Of a DNA stretch of 64,000 nt, positions 1-12,636 are shown piece after piece (position 1 is the first letter of the stretch; every line of letters begins with the position of its first letter). This DNA is from Cycas panzhihuaensis (lineage: Eukaryota; Cycadophyta), in assembly GCA_023213395.1 (NCBI GenBank), contig CM041465.1:140747741-140811740 (forward strand), written 5' to 3'. A program made the translations under genes and the position numbers. The notes below the pieces were generated by a model. The model saw only the letters and a list, made by a program, of their open reading frames with translations, had not been told where the DNA came from and searched no databases.

Positions 1-585
1 ATTGAAAATGCTCTAATTTATATAAATTTGCCTTTTTGATTGCTCACTTTTCATCATGTGGGATAAAACAACACTCAAATTTAACCCATTAGGTATTAGA
101 GAAATCTAAGAAAAACTTGGTATTATTTTCACTTACCAAATCAACTTATAATAGAAAGGGTTTATTATAACTTACAAAAATACCAAAATTAACATCTAAA
201 ACTAACTTTGAAAAAGGAAGTATAGGAGCATACCTCATATGATTTGCATATCACTTCCCATATCCAATAGGTAGTCGATATAAAAAAGAAAATAAATTAA
301 AGTTCAAATGTCCTCCTCCTTCACTACTTGTAATGCGAACCCTTTGATCATTCTACCACCTATAATATCAACTCAATAAGGTAATATATAGAAATAATAT
401 TTACTTTTAATCTAAGAAAGTATAATTTCTAAATATCAAATATGATATGAAATATATTGAAGGTTTAAGTTATGATTTTTTATCATCCCAATTGAGTTTA
501 AGTAACTTCAAATCCTCCCCCAATAATGGATTAGTCCCTTTTGGATAAAAAAAATAATGAAAATAGGTGAAAGATGGATAAAAAT

Positions 586-908
586 TACTAAATAATATCT
601 AATCTTAGACTAGGATATTAGTTATTTCCCCTTTAATGTATGTTATGGGGTTGCAACATACACACTTCTTAATATAATAGTCATAGGATGATTATGAGGC
701 TCTAGCATACCATTGGACCATTGTAAGATGGCATGTGTTATAAATATGTATTGATTTTTTATAATACAAATTCAAGATAATCATTTCTCCTAAAAGATTA
801 TATTATATTTTAGCATATGTTTTATTTATTTTATCACACATGTAGTTAGTATAGTCTTGACATGTTTGGTATTGTTCATCTGTGATATGAAATTGTGTAA
901 CTTTAACA
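586..908 (+). repeat. 5' LTR of element 0
   Basis: Begins TACTAAATAATATC where the partner begins TGTTAGATAATATT, and ends TTTAACA directly before the primer site. Similarity to 2946-3269 is clear along the full length, with many substitutions, so the insertion is old. Confidence 0.75.
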
Positions 909-922
909 TGGTATAAGAGATG
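909..922 (+). promoter_or_regulatory. primer-binding site of element 0
   Basis: TGGTATAAGAGATG abuts the 5' LTR. It matches the plant initiator-Met site TGGTATCAGAGC except for small changes, and its position is the expected one. Confidence 0.6.
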
Positions 923-974
923 TTGTTTGATCCTAGAGAGATTATAAGACTATAAGTGTATACACATGTCTGTA

Positions 975-1475
975 TTTAATCAAAACTTATTTTAGGTATG
1001 CCTTTTATGACTAGTGAGAGGGGTTATCTTGTGTATAAGGTAAAGTCCATTGTAGGTTGGTGGAAAGGTTATTGAACTACATTTTACAGGGTACCTAAAG
1101 CATGTTAATGCATATGTCTAACGCATGCTTGTAAGGCTCCCCAAAATATGTTATTTCATGTATTTAGAGAATTTTGGTACTTGAACATTAAAATAAATCC
1201 TATCAAAACATAGGTGTTGTGGTTATTCAAATCCTATAGAGGTTTTCCACTATTTTAATTCATTTTTGGGCTACTTATACGCATGTTTATCGAGTGTGTA
1301 TGTAGGTTTTCTTGAGTGTTTGAGAATAAGGCTTCTAAAGCAGGCTTGATCACCATGTTAATGTCATTGAGGTGGTATGAAGAACCACTTATGTTGTACC
1401 TTTCATCGTGCGATGAGGATCCTATGTCGGTGAGGGTTTATGGCATATTTTTAGTAAAATAGATAATTTAGTTTA
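975..1475 (+). other. coding-like stretch inside element 0, unrecognised
   Basis: Read from the ATG near 998, one frame runs about 155 codons with only five stops, fewer than expected in DNA this AT rich. It contains a segment around 1351-1440 with no stop and mixed residue use (motif RWYEEPLMLYL). An N-terminal WWKGY...TFYRV pattern is faintly like the start of some retroelement gag proteins, but I cannot assign it. It could be a decayed gag or a captured host fragment. Confidence 0.25.
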
Positions 1476-2945
1476 ATAAAGGAATACACTAGTTTTTAAG
1501 GGTTATTTAATGGTGGAAGATCTTGCTAATTATTCTATGAAACTATTCTACTTAATTCAACCAAATTTATGTGCATCAAGGAAATTGAGTTTAAGAGGGA
1601 TTTAACATTGGGCCATGCCTATCAGCAAGTCATTAATTTAATAGTTTATCATTCTTGTGATACTATATAATTAATTATTAATTATGAGTACTCCTACATT
1701 TCTAATTTAGAGTAGGAGAGGAGGAGGTTACAATGGTGTTTCATGATGTAGATTTGTTGAAGAAATTATAGATCTATTAGTGATCTATGTTGGCATGTTG
1801 AATGGTATACAAAAGTGGTCAACACATTGAGTAAAAAGATAGTCTTAAATCATCGAAATAACTTTGTTTTATACTTCTCTGCTTGTTCCCTATTATTTTT
1901 GTATGAGTCTAAAGATTTGTGACAATAATATAATCCTACATTGAGGTTGCATTTATGTATTGATTTGGAAAGTTTAGTAGTTTGTCTAATGGGTAAGTAG
2001 TTATGTCATAATGCTGGGTAGATTAAAGGCTATTGGCTACCATGTAATGATCTATTTCTTAATGTTAAGCATCTTCGATCCATCTCTTAAGCTAATTATG
2101 AATTTTAGAGGGTAGATCTACTTTACAAATCATCGAGAACTCTTATATTCAATTATAAATAATCATGGCATTGAAAATACCTCATGTGGACTGTGTAGAT
2201 TGTGACATTCAAATGGAAGTTGATGTAGTGCTAAAAAATACTTTTTACAATGTTATAATGTTAATCAAATATTTAATTGTATTCTAATAATGTGTTAATT
2301 ATGCTAGCCACTTAAAGAGGTCACATGGGTTGTTTAAAGTGACCATAGGCTAATGCCAAAAGGGCTTTATTTTTATTGTTCACCTTGTTTTCATTTTCAA
2401 GATACATGTGCTCACTTAAATATTGATATCTTCATCATATGATGTTAGAATTCTATTCTATTAGTTGTATTGGAGAGCTGGCTTGTGTAGCTTTATAATA
2501 AGTGGTCATACAATATGCTCTAAATATTTTTCATGGTAGTTTTTAAGGCTTAAATTTCTAGTAATGGTTTGACAAGGTTCTTTTTGAGTTAAAATTGAAA
2601 CCTGTGCCTAAACAAAGAGATTTTTTGTCACATGTATTTGCTTAAATAACTATTTATACAAGTTTTCTCTCTAGTTTGGTAAATGGGTTATGGGTTTTTA
2701 GCTCAATTTTATCCTTAAAGTCTAGCTTCAAGTAGGGGAAACCAAAAACAAATAGGATAGGAGTATGTAAAAATTATTTTGTAGATAAATATTGGAGAAC
2801 CATATATGTGAAGGTCATTTTAGAGTACTAGTGAATAAAATGATTGATTGTGCATATGCACTAGTAGATGTTTGGTTCTTTATAAAGATAAAATGTAATT
2901 TCTTAAGCAACATATATGATATATATTAGATATTAAAGGGGGAAA

Positions 2946-3269
2946 TGTTAGATAATATTTAATCTTGGGTTAGGAGATTAGTGTGCATCCTTTTAATATA
3001 TGTTATGGAGTCATGGCATGTATGCTTCATAATGTAATAATCATAGGATGACTAGGAGTTTTTGGCACATGATTGGATAGCCATAAGGTGGCATGTACTA
3101 TAAATATATATTGATTTTTCATAATACATATTAGAAATGATGATTTATCCCAAAAAGGTTGCTTTATATTTTGGTATATATTTTATTTATTTTGTCACAT
3201 ATATGGTTAGTATAATCTTGATATTTTTGGTATTATGCATCCATGATATCAAATCATACAATCTTAGTA
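2946..3269 (+). repeat. 3' LTR of element 0
   Basis: Starts with canonical TGTTAG right after AAAGGGGGAAA (PPT, 2935-2945) and ends CTTAGTA, where canonical CA has become TA. Direct-repeat partner of 586-908. The short open frame at 3137-3367 lies across its end and is not a gene. Confidence 0.75.
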
Positions 3270-5104
3270 AAAGTAAGGTAACAAATATGCATGAATCAAC
3301 TACTAGATTGACAAATAAAAGAGATAAAAAAGAAAATAAAGATAATAGTCAAAGTTGTGTGTCCTAAGTGGGTTTCCTACCATAAATTTACATTTTGTTA
3401 TTAGATCACTATCTCAATGTTACAAGCTTCTAGTTATTTCTATATAGAATATGCACTCCATACTCCTCTAAAGCTTATTAAAAAAAAATATTAATAAGTT
3501 TCAAATAATTACATGAAATCAATAAAAAACTCAATAACAATTTGTTGTTTTATTTCCCTCCCATGCCACTTAAAATGTGTTCTTAATTTATATAACTTAT
3601 TGGGTGGAAAAGGGGCCATTATTTTGAAAAAAGTATGGGTAAAAACTAAATGGTTTTCACCCATCCTATTAAAGTTGGAAGGTGAAGAATTAAATCCATT
3701 TCCCTCTATGCATAGGAGGAAAATACTTTGGAAGAATTCAATGGGTGGAAAACATGTTGTTTTGATCTAAATGCGGTGGAAGAGGGGTGCTTCTAATGTG
3801 GAGTATTAACTTTGTATCCCTTTCCATGAGAAAATGTAATTGATTTGCATGGTTGAATATACAAAATTTGTTAAATTTGATGTGGGCATAATTTTGGAAT
3901 GGTATACAAATATATTATTTTATTTTTGATAATAAAGCTTTACATATTATTATATATTTTGTAACAACACATAATGTACCATTATTTTCTATATCTGTAC
4001 TGTTATAAAATAAGGGCCATATACAATTATAAAGTTATATTATATTGTTATTAATTTTCACTTTTAAGAATGAATCATCATATACCATGGTCTTTTTTAT
4101 AATAATACATGATGTACCATTATGAAAAATGAAACATTTTAGGATTGCACAATGGTATGAGTAAGACATCAAAAAGGTAAACATTTTTATAAAAACAAAA
4201 GGTCAAACAAAGGAGAAAATGATGCCAAAGAGGCTCTATGACATAATGGGGATTCATTTTCATGAAATCGAGCCTAGATGTATGGATTTTATTATACCAC
4301 TAAAGTTATTTATCATCATAGGCTATAGATACATGTGCACATCATTACACAATAGGCAAACATTAGTTTATATATTCATATGAGTATGAAATAAAAATAG
4401 AAACCATGTTATCAAGCATGTATATGAGTTATGTGTGCAATGATTATTGAAAGTTAGAATCCTAAATTCTAGGAAATATTTACCTCCTTACCTATAGAAA
4501 CTCCCCAGACTTGTGTCATAAGATAAGGAATGCTAATAATATTATCCTATAGTATATTTACTCTAAAGCATGAATTAAGGAAAGGCATGAATGAAGAATG
4601 GATTAGAAGCCCAAATTCTATAATAAGATGAAATATAGATATTATTGTAGTTCAAGATCATTAGTAAATGCTTAAAGAATATCATCTTTAGTTTAATTTC
4701 ATTCAAAAGTATTTCAGAAGGATAATTATCATAGTTTAGCCTCATCAATAAAAATTCAAAGAATGTCACCCTTAATTTAACCTTGTAAGTCAAAACATCA
4801 AAGAATAGGCCACCATTGTTTAACTTATTTAGTGGTTATGTTTTAAAGGTAAGCGTTAGAGAATGACTTAGAAGCCTAAACTCTACAATAGGTTTAGAAG
4901 CCATAAAAATTCGATTGTCTATATTAGGAGGGTTGCCATGGTTTTATCCATATTAGTAACAAGGATTTTAGAGGATTGACCACTATAATTTAACCTCATT
5001 ACTAATTTATTTCTTTGGAGGTCTAAATACTAAAGAATCAATTAAAAGCCTAAACTCTATAATGGACTCAAAAGCCATAGGACAAAGGATATATTATAAG
5101 GACC

Positions 5105-5108
<4 letters not shown>

Positions 5109-5135
<27 letters not shown>
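5109..5135. repeat. (AT)n microsatellite
   Basis: About 13 AT units. Confidence 0.9.
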
Positions 5136-5846
5136 ACTAATTGCTTGAATTTTGTGTCTTACTCTCAAGATATGTGTTGTATAGAGACTAAAGAAAATTA
5201 CATTAGTAGGGACCTAGTTGTGTTAGCAAGGGCATGAAGTTGAGGATGAAAGGCTTAATATACTTCCATGAGCTAATAAGAAACTAATTGTAAATAAAAA
5301 AAAAGTAAAATAAGACCATAATAAACTTATAGTGCATTGGTCAAAGTCTCTATGACTATGGTATATTCAACTATATTGTTAATCATTACTAGGATAAAAA
5401 GTCTAATGCTTATTAGAATATAAGTAATATGATCTCTAATGATCAAGGAAGTAATAGAAGGTCTTGAATTTCCACATCTTAGCTAGTTAGTATAAATTAT
5501 CAATGTTATAAGGGAATGTAGTGGTTTCTCATAGATAATTTGATGAACATAGGAATGGCAGATGAATTGACTATTAGAACAAAGATTTAGAGATGTGGAC
5601 TTAACTTTGACTAAGATTTCTTTTAATAGGTTAGATCTATGGATGGATTTTATCATTTTAATTAGACTTTTAAATCTTATTTGTTTAACCTCCCAGCATT
5701 GAATTCATTTTCATCTTAGTTAAGGTCATCATGGATTCAAATAACTAGACTTAAAGATCTTGAACAATGCATAGGACCAAATCCAAACTATACATCATAG
5801 GTAAGGATGAAGTTATTATGTGAGTTGTTCTAAGTTCTTAAAATAT

Positions 5847-5849
<3 letters not shown>

Positions 5850-5934
<85 letters not shown>
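5850..5934. repeat. long (TA)n microsatellite
   Basis: About 42 uninterrupted TA units followed by TTTATTAC and a pyrimidine-rich stretch. Self-complementary, so likely to extrude a hairpin and to vary in length. Confidence 0.95.
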
Positions 5935-5938
<4 letters not shown>

Positions 5939-6721
5939 TACTTTCTCTTTTCTTTTTCTTTTATAGGAGGGTGTCACTTCTATAATGGTTCAAATGAGAG
6001 TTGTGGTGAACCAAGTGTCATTTAACCTATTTTTAAGATGATGTACTTCATTTGGCCTTATGCTTCCCTTGATTGATAGGTTAGCTATAGTTACATGATG
6101 CTTGCCATGACATAGTGGGTGCTCAAATGTATTTAACTTTACAAAATGTAGTTACAATCAACTAGTTTATATATCATCACTCCTTCAAAATTATAACAAT
6201 ACTTTTAATGAAGGAGAGGTCTAATAGGCATGTAAAATGAGTTCCTATAGGCTAAACCATAAGACATATTTAGTTTATTCACTCAAGGTCCTTTTAAGAG
6301 CCTAACTTGAAGAAATGAATGCACATGGAAGGGGAAAAAAGGGTAACCTAGGTAACCCATAAATTATTATTTACTACAATGAGGATCATATAGAATAATT
6401 AGTAAATATTAATTAAGTTAAGAGTGCTAAATTATTAGTAAATTTAATGGATGAATGGTAGGTTGATGGTAAATAAACCTCTAGGGAGGAATATAAATGG
6501 CCATAAACTTATAAGTAGGTGAGCTCATATAGGGCTTTAAAGGATATACACTAGGTTAGAGTAGCATATGTGATTGGCCAATGTAGGCTTAACACTAAAA
6601 ACCATGACTTTAAACTATAGACATTAATATTTCTTGGGGGAACTATCATAATATAGGCCATAAGGGGCTTAATTCAAGTGGAAATTCAACCTCTCAAAGA
6701 GGAATATGTTGAAATAGTTAC

Positions 6722-6842
6722 TAAATTTGAGCTTATTGCTCAAAATAGTTACTTTTGGATACATACGAGGGAAAGTTATAGGGTAGTTCCAAGAGAAAGC
6801 ATATATGAGCAGTATATATTTTGAGCAACAAGCTCAAATTTA
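6722..6842. repeat. inverted repeat, 26-bp arms
   Basis: The arm at 6722-6747 (reading TAAATTTGAGC...) is the reverse complement of 6817-6842 with one mismatch. The loop is 69 bases. Each arm itself holds a smaller palindrome (GAGC...GCTC). It may be the ends of a miniature inverted-repeat element or a chance hairpin. Confidence 0.6.
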
Positions 6843-7745
6843 TTACGTTTCAAAGTAGCTTTAGACTAGGTTCATTTGATCATTTAGAGATTCTAAATTC
6901 CATGCTACACATGGCAATAGTTTAATCATAAGAAATGTGAGGGTTTTTTAATGAAATATAGTCCATAGGGGGCTTAAAGAAATTTATTTTAAATTTATAT
7001 TCTTCAAATTCCTAATTTATTTTTGTGAGCTAGTTTATTAGATTTAGGTTATTACCCATTTACAAGGTGTTGGTAATTAGGAGTTGATTGCAAGAACTCA
7101 AAGCAATGGTTTTTCATATAGTAAGTTATAGTAAGATCGTGACTCAACGATGGCCACCAAGGGACTAAATCAAGTAGGCTTTCATTTAAAATTTATTATT
7201 TCTTTCCAATTTTTAGCTAAAATCCTCAATTTTAAGGTTTCCTTAAAAATAGATATTTTGGAAAAATGACATTGACTTAGGGTGCTATTTTCTATAAACC
7301 TAGTGAAAATGCTCCTATATAAAATTTTGTCTAATCGTAATTTTAAAATTTACCAAATTTTATTGATTTTTTCCTCCTTTTCTTTGGTATGCACAAATTA
7401 GGATAGTAGATATCATTCAATTTGTCTACACCATTTTGTTTCATAATTGTACATTCTATATTATTTAAATTTCATAGTGATACAAAATATACCATTTTAT
7501 TTTTTAAAATAAAATATTTATGTGCCATTTTGATTATTGAAATGATACATTTTTATACCATTCCAATTTTCAAAATGGTGTATGAATGTGCCATTTTAAA
7601 TTTAAAAACAATAGAGAAAATTAAAATGGTGCATTAAAAACTTTCATTTTTTTGAAGATTTTTTGGTTTTCTTAAGTAGTATTTGCTTTGTCTTAGTACT
7701 TTGTCCTCTTTGTGATTTCCAACAACACTCTATTTTTTACATGTA

Positions 7746-8053
7746 GAGGAGGTTATTTACATTACTAATAGGGAATTCATGGGGGTTGATATACTCCATC
7801 TCATTAATAGGATGGATGGTAGGACCTAGGCCACCTTGAAGAGATGTGGCCTTTATTATATTTATAGGTTGAGGCTATATAATTTTAATTATACATTTCT
7901 AGTTAACCTTATTAATGATTGGGATCATCAATGATAGGTATTCACCCTCCCTCTGTATAGAGATCTATGGATCACTATACCAAATGTTTGCAGGATTTTA
8001 GAAATCCCTTATACCTCCCTACCCTACTCCCTTTATTTTAGGCACTATGGATT
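7746..8053 (+). pseudogene. plant-mobile-domain-like fragment (copy 1)
   Basis: One frame of about 100 codons with three internal stops reads with the pattern of the plant mobile domain. A KRCGLYYIYRL segment comes first, then FLVNLINDWDH, then QVFTLPL after two stops, then WITIPNVCRILEIP. Known members show a Cys-Gly-Phe start, a WRPETHTFHLP-type core and TITLxDVxxLxGLP, and the spacing agrees. The domain occurs in MAIN/MAIL1-type proteins and is often carried by Ty3/gypsy and Mutator-like elements. Here it is probably transposon-borne, not a host gene. Two of the stops are TGA and TAG next to a Gln codon, as expected for C-to-T decay. A similar sequence lies on the opposite strand near 37 kb. 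The assignment rests on pattern only. Confidence 0.4.
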
Positions 8054-8090
8054 ATAAACAACTTCCTTAAGTACTTGTTATCACTTTCTT

Positions 8091-9002
8091 TAGAGGGGTG
8101 GGGGGGCTTAGTGGTATAAGGGTATCTTAATAGTAAATCATTTGGATGTAGTTAATATTCTATTAGTATAGAAATGAATTATAGAAACCCCCATGCTTAT
8201 AGTATACCATTAACATAGTTATGCTATGATTTCCAGTGGCTAAGGCACATTGTGCCCTAGTGTAATGTTGGAGAATAATTTAATTAGGCTTCCCTTATCA
8301 TGGTAAATATTCACTACCTTTTAGGTGCAATCTAGGTTGAGGGAAGCTAAGGATTTTCCTATTGTTTAGTGCTCTAATTATGGTTCTTTGACCATTTCCC
8401 TACTATTCAACCTGATGAGAGTTCTATAGTATTAGATATAGACTTAATAATGATAAACTAGTGGACATCAAGGTTTTGCCAAGGAGGTCCAAGAGGGCTT
8501 ATATGCTAAAGGATCTATATGTTGGATGTGTCCTATTCATCATTGGACTAATTTGTTCTAAACCCCTATGATGGGATTTCATGAGAGTCATATGTAGATA
8601 AACCCCTACCTATTGAGGGTAGAGACAGAGGAAATGGGGTAATGGGGGGCATGGGTGCAATGTCAAGGGATCCATAGTGGTACATGATGTGGCCTTAATG
8701 GTCATATTGATCAATGATAAGTGTGAAGACGAAGATGGTATTGGGATAATGCCCACATTAGGGAAATAACCTAGGCTATATCTTAAGGAAGCTCACTTAT
8801 TAGGCATTTATTAATGTTAGGTAGTAGTAACGTTGAGAAGGGTGCCAAACCCTCTCGACCTCACCTATATGTACATGGGGTCTGAAGGCCTTAATATTCA
8901 TAAGCACCACCTCCCTCATAGAATCTTGTTTATCTCTTCTTGCTTTGTAGTTTATGGCTTGTCTCCTAGCTCCTCATCTTCTTGGCTCTATCGTAGCCTT
9001 TA
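8091..9002 (+). other. possible LTR ending at 9002, start uncertain
   Basis: Sequence just before a good primer-binding site should be an LTR. A G-rich tract at about 8625-8651 (GGGGTAATGGGGGGCA before TGGGTGC) could be a polypurine tract marking a start near 8652. Another G run at 8093-8108 is an alternative. A TATA-like box lies near 8862. No second copy of this LTR was found in the window, so the call depends on the primer site. Confidence 0.3.
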
Positions 9003-9004
9003 TT

Positions 9005-9017
9005 TGGTATCAAAGTG
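9005..9017 (+). promoter_or_regulatory. probable retroelement primer-binding site
   Basis: TGGTATCAAAGTG preceded by TT matches the initiator-Met tRNA site at nearly all positions. It resembles the site at 32,841-32,852 on the other strand. Which downstream element it serves is unclear, since no gag follows until 10.8 kb. Confidence 0.45.
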
Positions 9018-10790
9018 AAATGCTTGGAAACGGTCCATTGTGAGTTTGATCTTTGGTCAATATCTTCCATTATATGTCTTTGGCTTAATGCATTTGATAC
9101 ATCTATCTTTTGTTCGATATAAATCATCTTGTTTATGATTAAGCATTAAGGTAGCCTTATTAAAATGTAAAGAAAATTATTCCTCAATCATAGATTCAAG
9201 TCTAAATATTTATGTTTGGAGTATAATTATTATTTTTTATATTATTGAAGTCAAAACCTTTATGTGTGTCTATGTAATTATTATTCTTTATTGGATGTTC
9301 TTATGAAACATGGCATTTATTTGAGGGGGGTCAATATTTGATTTTGCATTACCATCTCCACAAGCATGTAGATAATATAACTGCATTTTATTTCATATCC
9401 CCAATCTATAGTTTGCTAAGCAACTATTTATTTCATGGTTGTTTAAATTATGATATTAGTTTAAGCTAGGTGTGGTTAATACTAATTTGCATTGTGTTTG
9501 AAAATCTTATACCTCTCTCCAAGTACATGTTTAGTCATCATTTCAATCAAGCATTCATGAGTTTGTGTAAGAGCACATTGGGGTCATCTCCAATCAAAGT
9601 ATTTTCATGTATTATATCAAATACAAAAGGACTAGTCAAAGTATTTTTAGCTAGAAGTGAAAGGGTCATTTTCAAGCACCATTACCAAGTAAATTAATAC
9701 TACTATTATTTTCATCATGAGGAGTGTGCACCATTCTAGTTAGAATCTGGATAGTAGAAGGATATTTCTCTGAATCAAGTCATTACATCTATCTCCCACT
9801 CTCATAATTGAAGGACAAATCTATGTTTAAGGAGCCTAAAATAAAAGTTTGTATTTTTTTGTGTTTTCTTATTAGTAATCTTATAACCTACATATATGTA
9901 TTTGAAAAAAGTGAGAAGCCTCTACTTATGCATCTAATATATATGATTTACATTTGACATTAGTTAGTGTCATAGGTCTTGTGTAGAATCTTAACATAGA
10001 TAAAGCTCCACAATTAGATTATATGTGTAGGTTGATAATTGATTGTCTTAGTGATTGTAGTTGAAGGTCATATACAATAGCCAAGTGACCAGACATTAAA
10101 TTTTAAATTGGCTTAACTACATTTTGAAGGAGCCTACTTCATTCTAAGCACATGATTCTAGTTCAACAAGTATGACTACCATATGAGGAGCCCATTTTCA
10201 GATCTATTAACTCTAGAGTATTCTTCATTCTCATATAAACAAAATGAGTGGTCACATACCTGTATTGGGTTTGTGTTTGGTAGTCTATTTAATGAGTTAA
10301 TGTTAATTAAAACATTTTATTATAATTCATGCATTGAGGGCTCTTTATTAAATTTGACCTCCTTGTACTGTTTAAAATATAACTTATTATAGGATGTTAG
10401 AATCAAGTGTTGTTTAAAGCATTGGATTCATATTTTAATTTTTTATTAAGTGAATATTTTTAAAAATATTTCTGAAGTCATTTGATGTATTGAATTTATA
10501 TTTAATATTGATGATAGTTTGTGGTCTTCCTACGAGTTAACCTTTAAAAAGAATTAGCAAAATTTCATTTTATAATTATAATTTAATATGATTTTTCATC
10601 TTAAAAGAGATTGAGTCCTAGTTAGAATACTTGTGCATGTCCTAGAGTTGAAAGGGGGTAATCTAGCTTATATTTTAAGTGCCTTTCCTTACCTTATTTA
10701 AGTGCATTTTTATTCTTTCATGAAATAACTTTATTATTTGAAAGTAGTTTTATTTTAAGATAATTTCTTTATCGTGGATTTTAGCATAAG
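9018..10790. other. unassigned AT-rich DNA
   Basis: No protein family is recognisable. It may be a long decayed leader between the primer site at 9005 and the copia gag at 10,798, or unrelated DNA. Confidence 0.4.
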
Positions 10791-10797
10791 TTATGTA

Positions 10798-11191
10798 ATG
10801 GTACCTAAGTTTGATGGTACTAACTTCTTAAATTGAAATCATAGAATGAAGCCTATTCTTGTATAAATAGGCATGTGGTATTTGATTGAAAATGGATATA
10901 GTACACTTAATCCTAACACCATTGTATATGAAAACAAGACCTTCAAGGAGAATGAAAAGAGAGGCAATGAAAACTTACCATTCATCTTTTATACATTGGA
11001 AGATCACATTTTCCTAAGAGTCAATGAAGCAGCTACATCAAAAGAGGTATGGAATGCTTTGAAGACCACCTATAAAATGAGTTATTACATAAAAACTTTA
11101 AATACTAAGAAATAAATTTAAAAATTATAAGATGAACAATAATGAGAGAATAACTTTATAACCAAGGTACAAAGGTAGTCAATCAAATGAG
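10798..11191 (+). pseudogene. copia gag, N-terminal part
   Basis: Starts ATG GTA CCT AAG TTT GAT GGT, giving MVPKFDGTNF, the usual opening of plant copia gag. It continues through a UBN2-type capsid region (WYLIENG..., then SKEVWNALKTTY). Two early stops (TGA for the expected Trp, TAA) and later ones break it. The open part at 10,873-11,115 is only the longest surviving piece. The frame reaches VNQM and is then cut by the LTR at 11,192. The matching continuation (LGEVIGEERV) resumes just after 14,660. Confidence 0.75.
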
Positions 11192-11546
11192 TATTGGAAT
11201 ATAATGTTTAATTTAAAGGTCATATTTTTAATGTTTAATATGAAGATCATTATGTTAGTACAATGAAGGGTATTACCATCATAGTTAGGGTTAGTTATAA
11301 TATGAGGTTATGAGCCTAAGCATGTGGTGTTTATTTTACTCATACCTCATTGTAACATTGATCATATAAGGTGCCATATGTCACCTTGCATGATCAACTC
11401 TTCATATTCCTAAAAGTTTCTTATAATGGTTTGATATTGCTATATGTATATATTTGATATCCAATATTAATATAGATCAATAATTTAGTTATTTTTGTTC
11501 ATTTTTTCTTTTTTTAATATTGAGTGTATACATTATTCATCTTTCA
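11192..11546 (+). repeat. 5' LTR of gene-capturing element A
   Basis: Begins TATTGGAATATAATG (TG eroded to TA) and ends CATCTTTCA. Equal in length to its partner at 14,306. Similar in reverse orientation to 19,773-20,170 and 23,172-23,548. Confidence 0.85.
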
Positions 11547-11549
11547 TTT

Positions 11550-11564
11550 TAGTATCATAGTAGG
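11550..11564 (+). promoter_or_regulatory. primer-binding site of element A
   Basis: TAGTATCATAGTAGG, three bases after the LTR. The sister element keeps the less eroded TGGTATTAGAGTAGG, which identifies it as an initiator-Met tRNA site. Confidence 0.65.
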
Positions 11565-12635
11565 TTTTAAGAGGTAGCCATCCTTGAGATGGCATCTCTA
11601 AAACTTAGGATATGTGTGTATTATAAAGAACTCATTATTACTGCATTTGAGATAGTTTGTAGGCTAGGTATAATATGTTATGGCTATAAGTATGTCTAGC
11701 TCACGTAGGAGATGATATGGCATGTTCCATGAATATTCGTAACATGAAGGAGGAATGAGAATCAAGTTATAGAGGTAGACAAATCTAAATGGTTCATTAA
11801 ATTAAGATTATCCCTTTAGTAGGACCCTCCTTAACTTAAGGGTTTATGGAGATATTGTGCTTCCACTATTATTAAACTTAATCCTCTTCAACTAGTGCTT
11901 AAGACTACACGATTCTAAGTCTAGAGAAAGACATGCATCCTTTATTATCTTTGTCTTCATTCTTCATGAGATTTACTAATCTACAAAATAAGTTGGCAAA
12001 ATACTTAAGACATTGTTAGCCATGGATGCATTTATCAAGAGAATAAATTAGAGAGTAAGGAGAAAGGACCTATGAATTAAGGGTAAGATTGTTGAATGTA
12101 ATAACCTAGTTAAAGGGCCTCTAGCATACTTTTGGACTACAAGGATAGATAGTCTAGAGGTGGATAAACATATAACTCGTTATCTTCTTTACCTAAAGAT
12201 GTGTGTAAATTAAGGGTGCTATGGATAATCAGTTTGCTCATAATTTTGTTATCGATCTTCACTCTTTGTTGTCACCAAGATCACAGGTTTTATACTATTT
12301 TTTATTGACTGACATCTTGTAAAGTAAAGGAGATGGGTTGTTAACTACATGTGGTGGTGTACAGTCAAAGTGAGGAATCCTCCATTAATGAAGACAAGTA
12401 ACCTTTGATCTTTATAGGCCTTTTTCTTTGACCTATTTATATGACATGGAGACCTTGTAGATTGCTCCCTTTAGGGGAATTAATCTAGGCATCAAATGCA
12501 CAACATAGAGCCATATAAGCAACCTCAAATCATAATGCAGACTGAATATCTTTGCATTAAGTTCTTAAAGGTCGTGACAAATACTATAAGTTGCTAAAAT
12601 GTTGTAAAGATAGTATGGTAGTAAGGAACAATATC
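11565..12635 (+). other. 5' internal region of element A, unassigned
   Basis: The first 70 bases (GTTTTAAGAGG..., GAGATGG) match the leader of the sister element. After that the two diverge and I recognise no protein. A stretch at 12,022-12,200 is weakly coding-like but unassigned. It may be further captured host sequence, including introns. Confidence 0.4.
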
Positions 12636-12636
12636 A

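Larger units (their letters stand above)
586..3269 (+). mobile_element. non-autonomous LTR retrotransposon (element 0)
   Basis: Two direct repeats of 323 and 324 bp (586-908 and 2946-3269) bracket about 2 kb. The first is followed at once by TGGTATAAGAG, a degraded initiator-Met tRNA primer site. The second is preceded by the polypurine run AAAGGGGGAAA. This order (LTR, PBS, internal, PPT, LTR) fixes the + orientation. The flanks AAAAT (581-585) and AAAGT (3270-3274) look like a 5-bp target duplication with one change. I recognise no gag or pol inside, so it would have depended on another element. The 5' internal part has a long weakly interrupted frame, listed separately. Confidence 0.75.
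3275..7740. other. AT-rich intergenic DNA, no gene seen
   Basis: I see no retroelement protein motif in any frame. The short open frames (for example 3513-3770, 4575-4793, 7422-7637) have AT-biased composition and no family match. Two microsatellites and one inverted repeat are listed separately. Confidence 0.5.
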
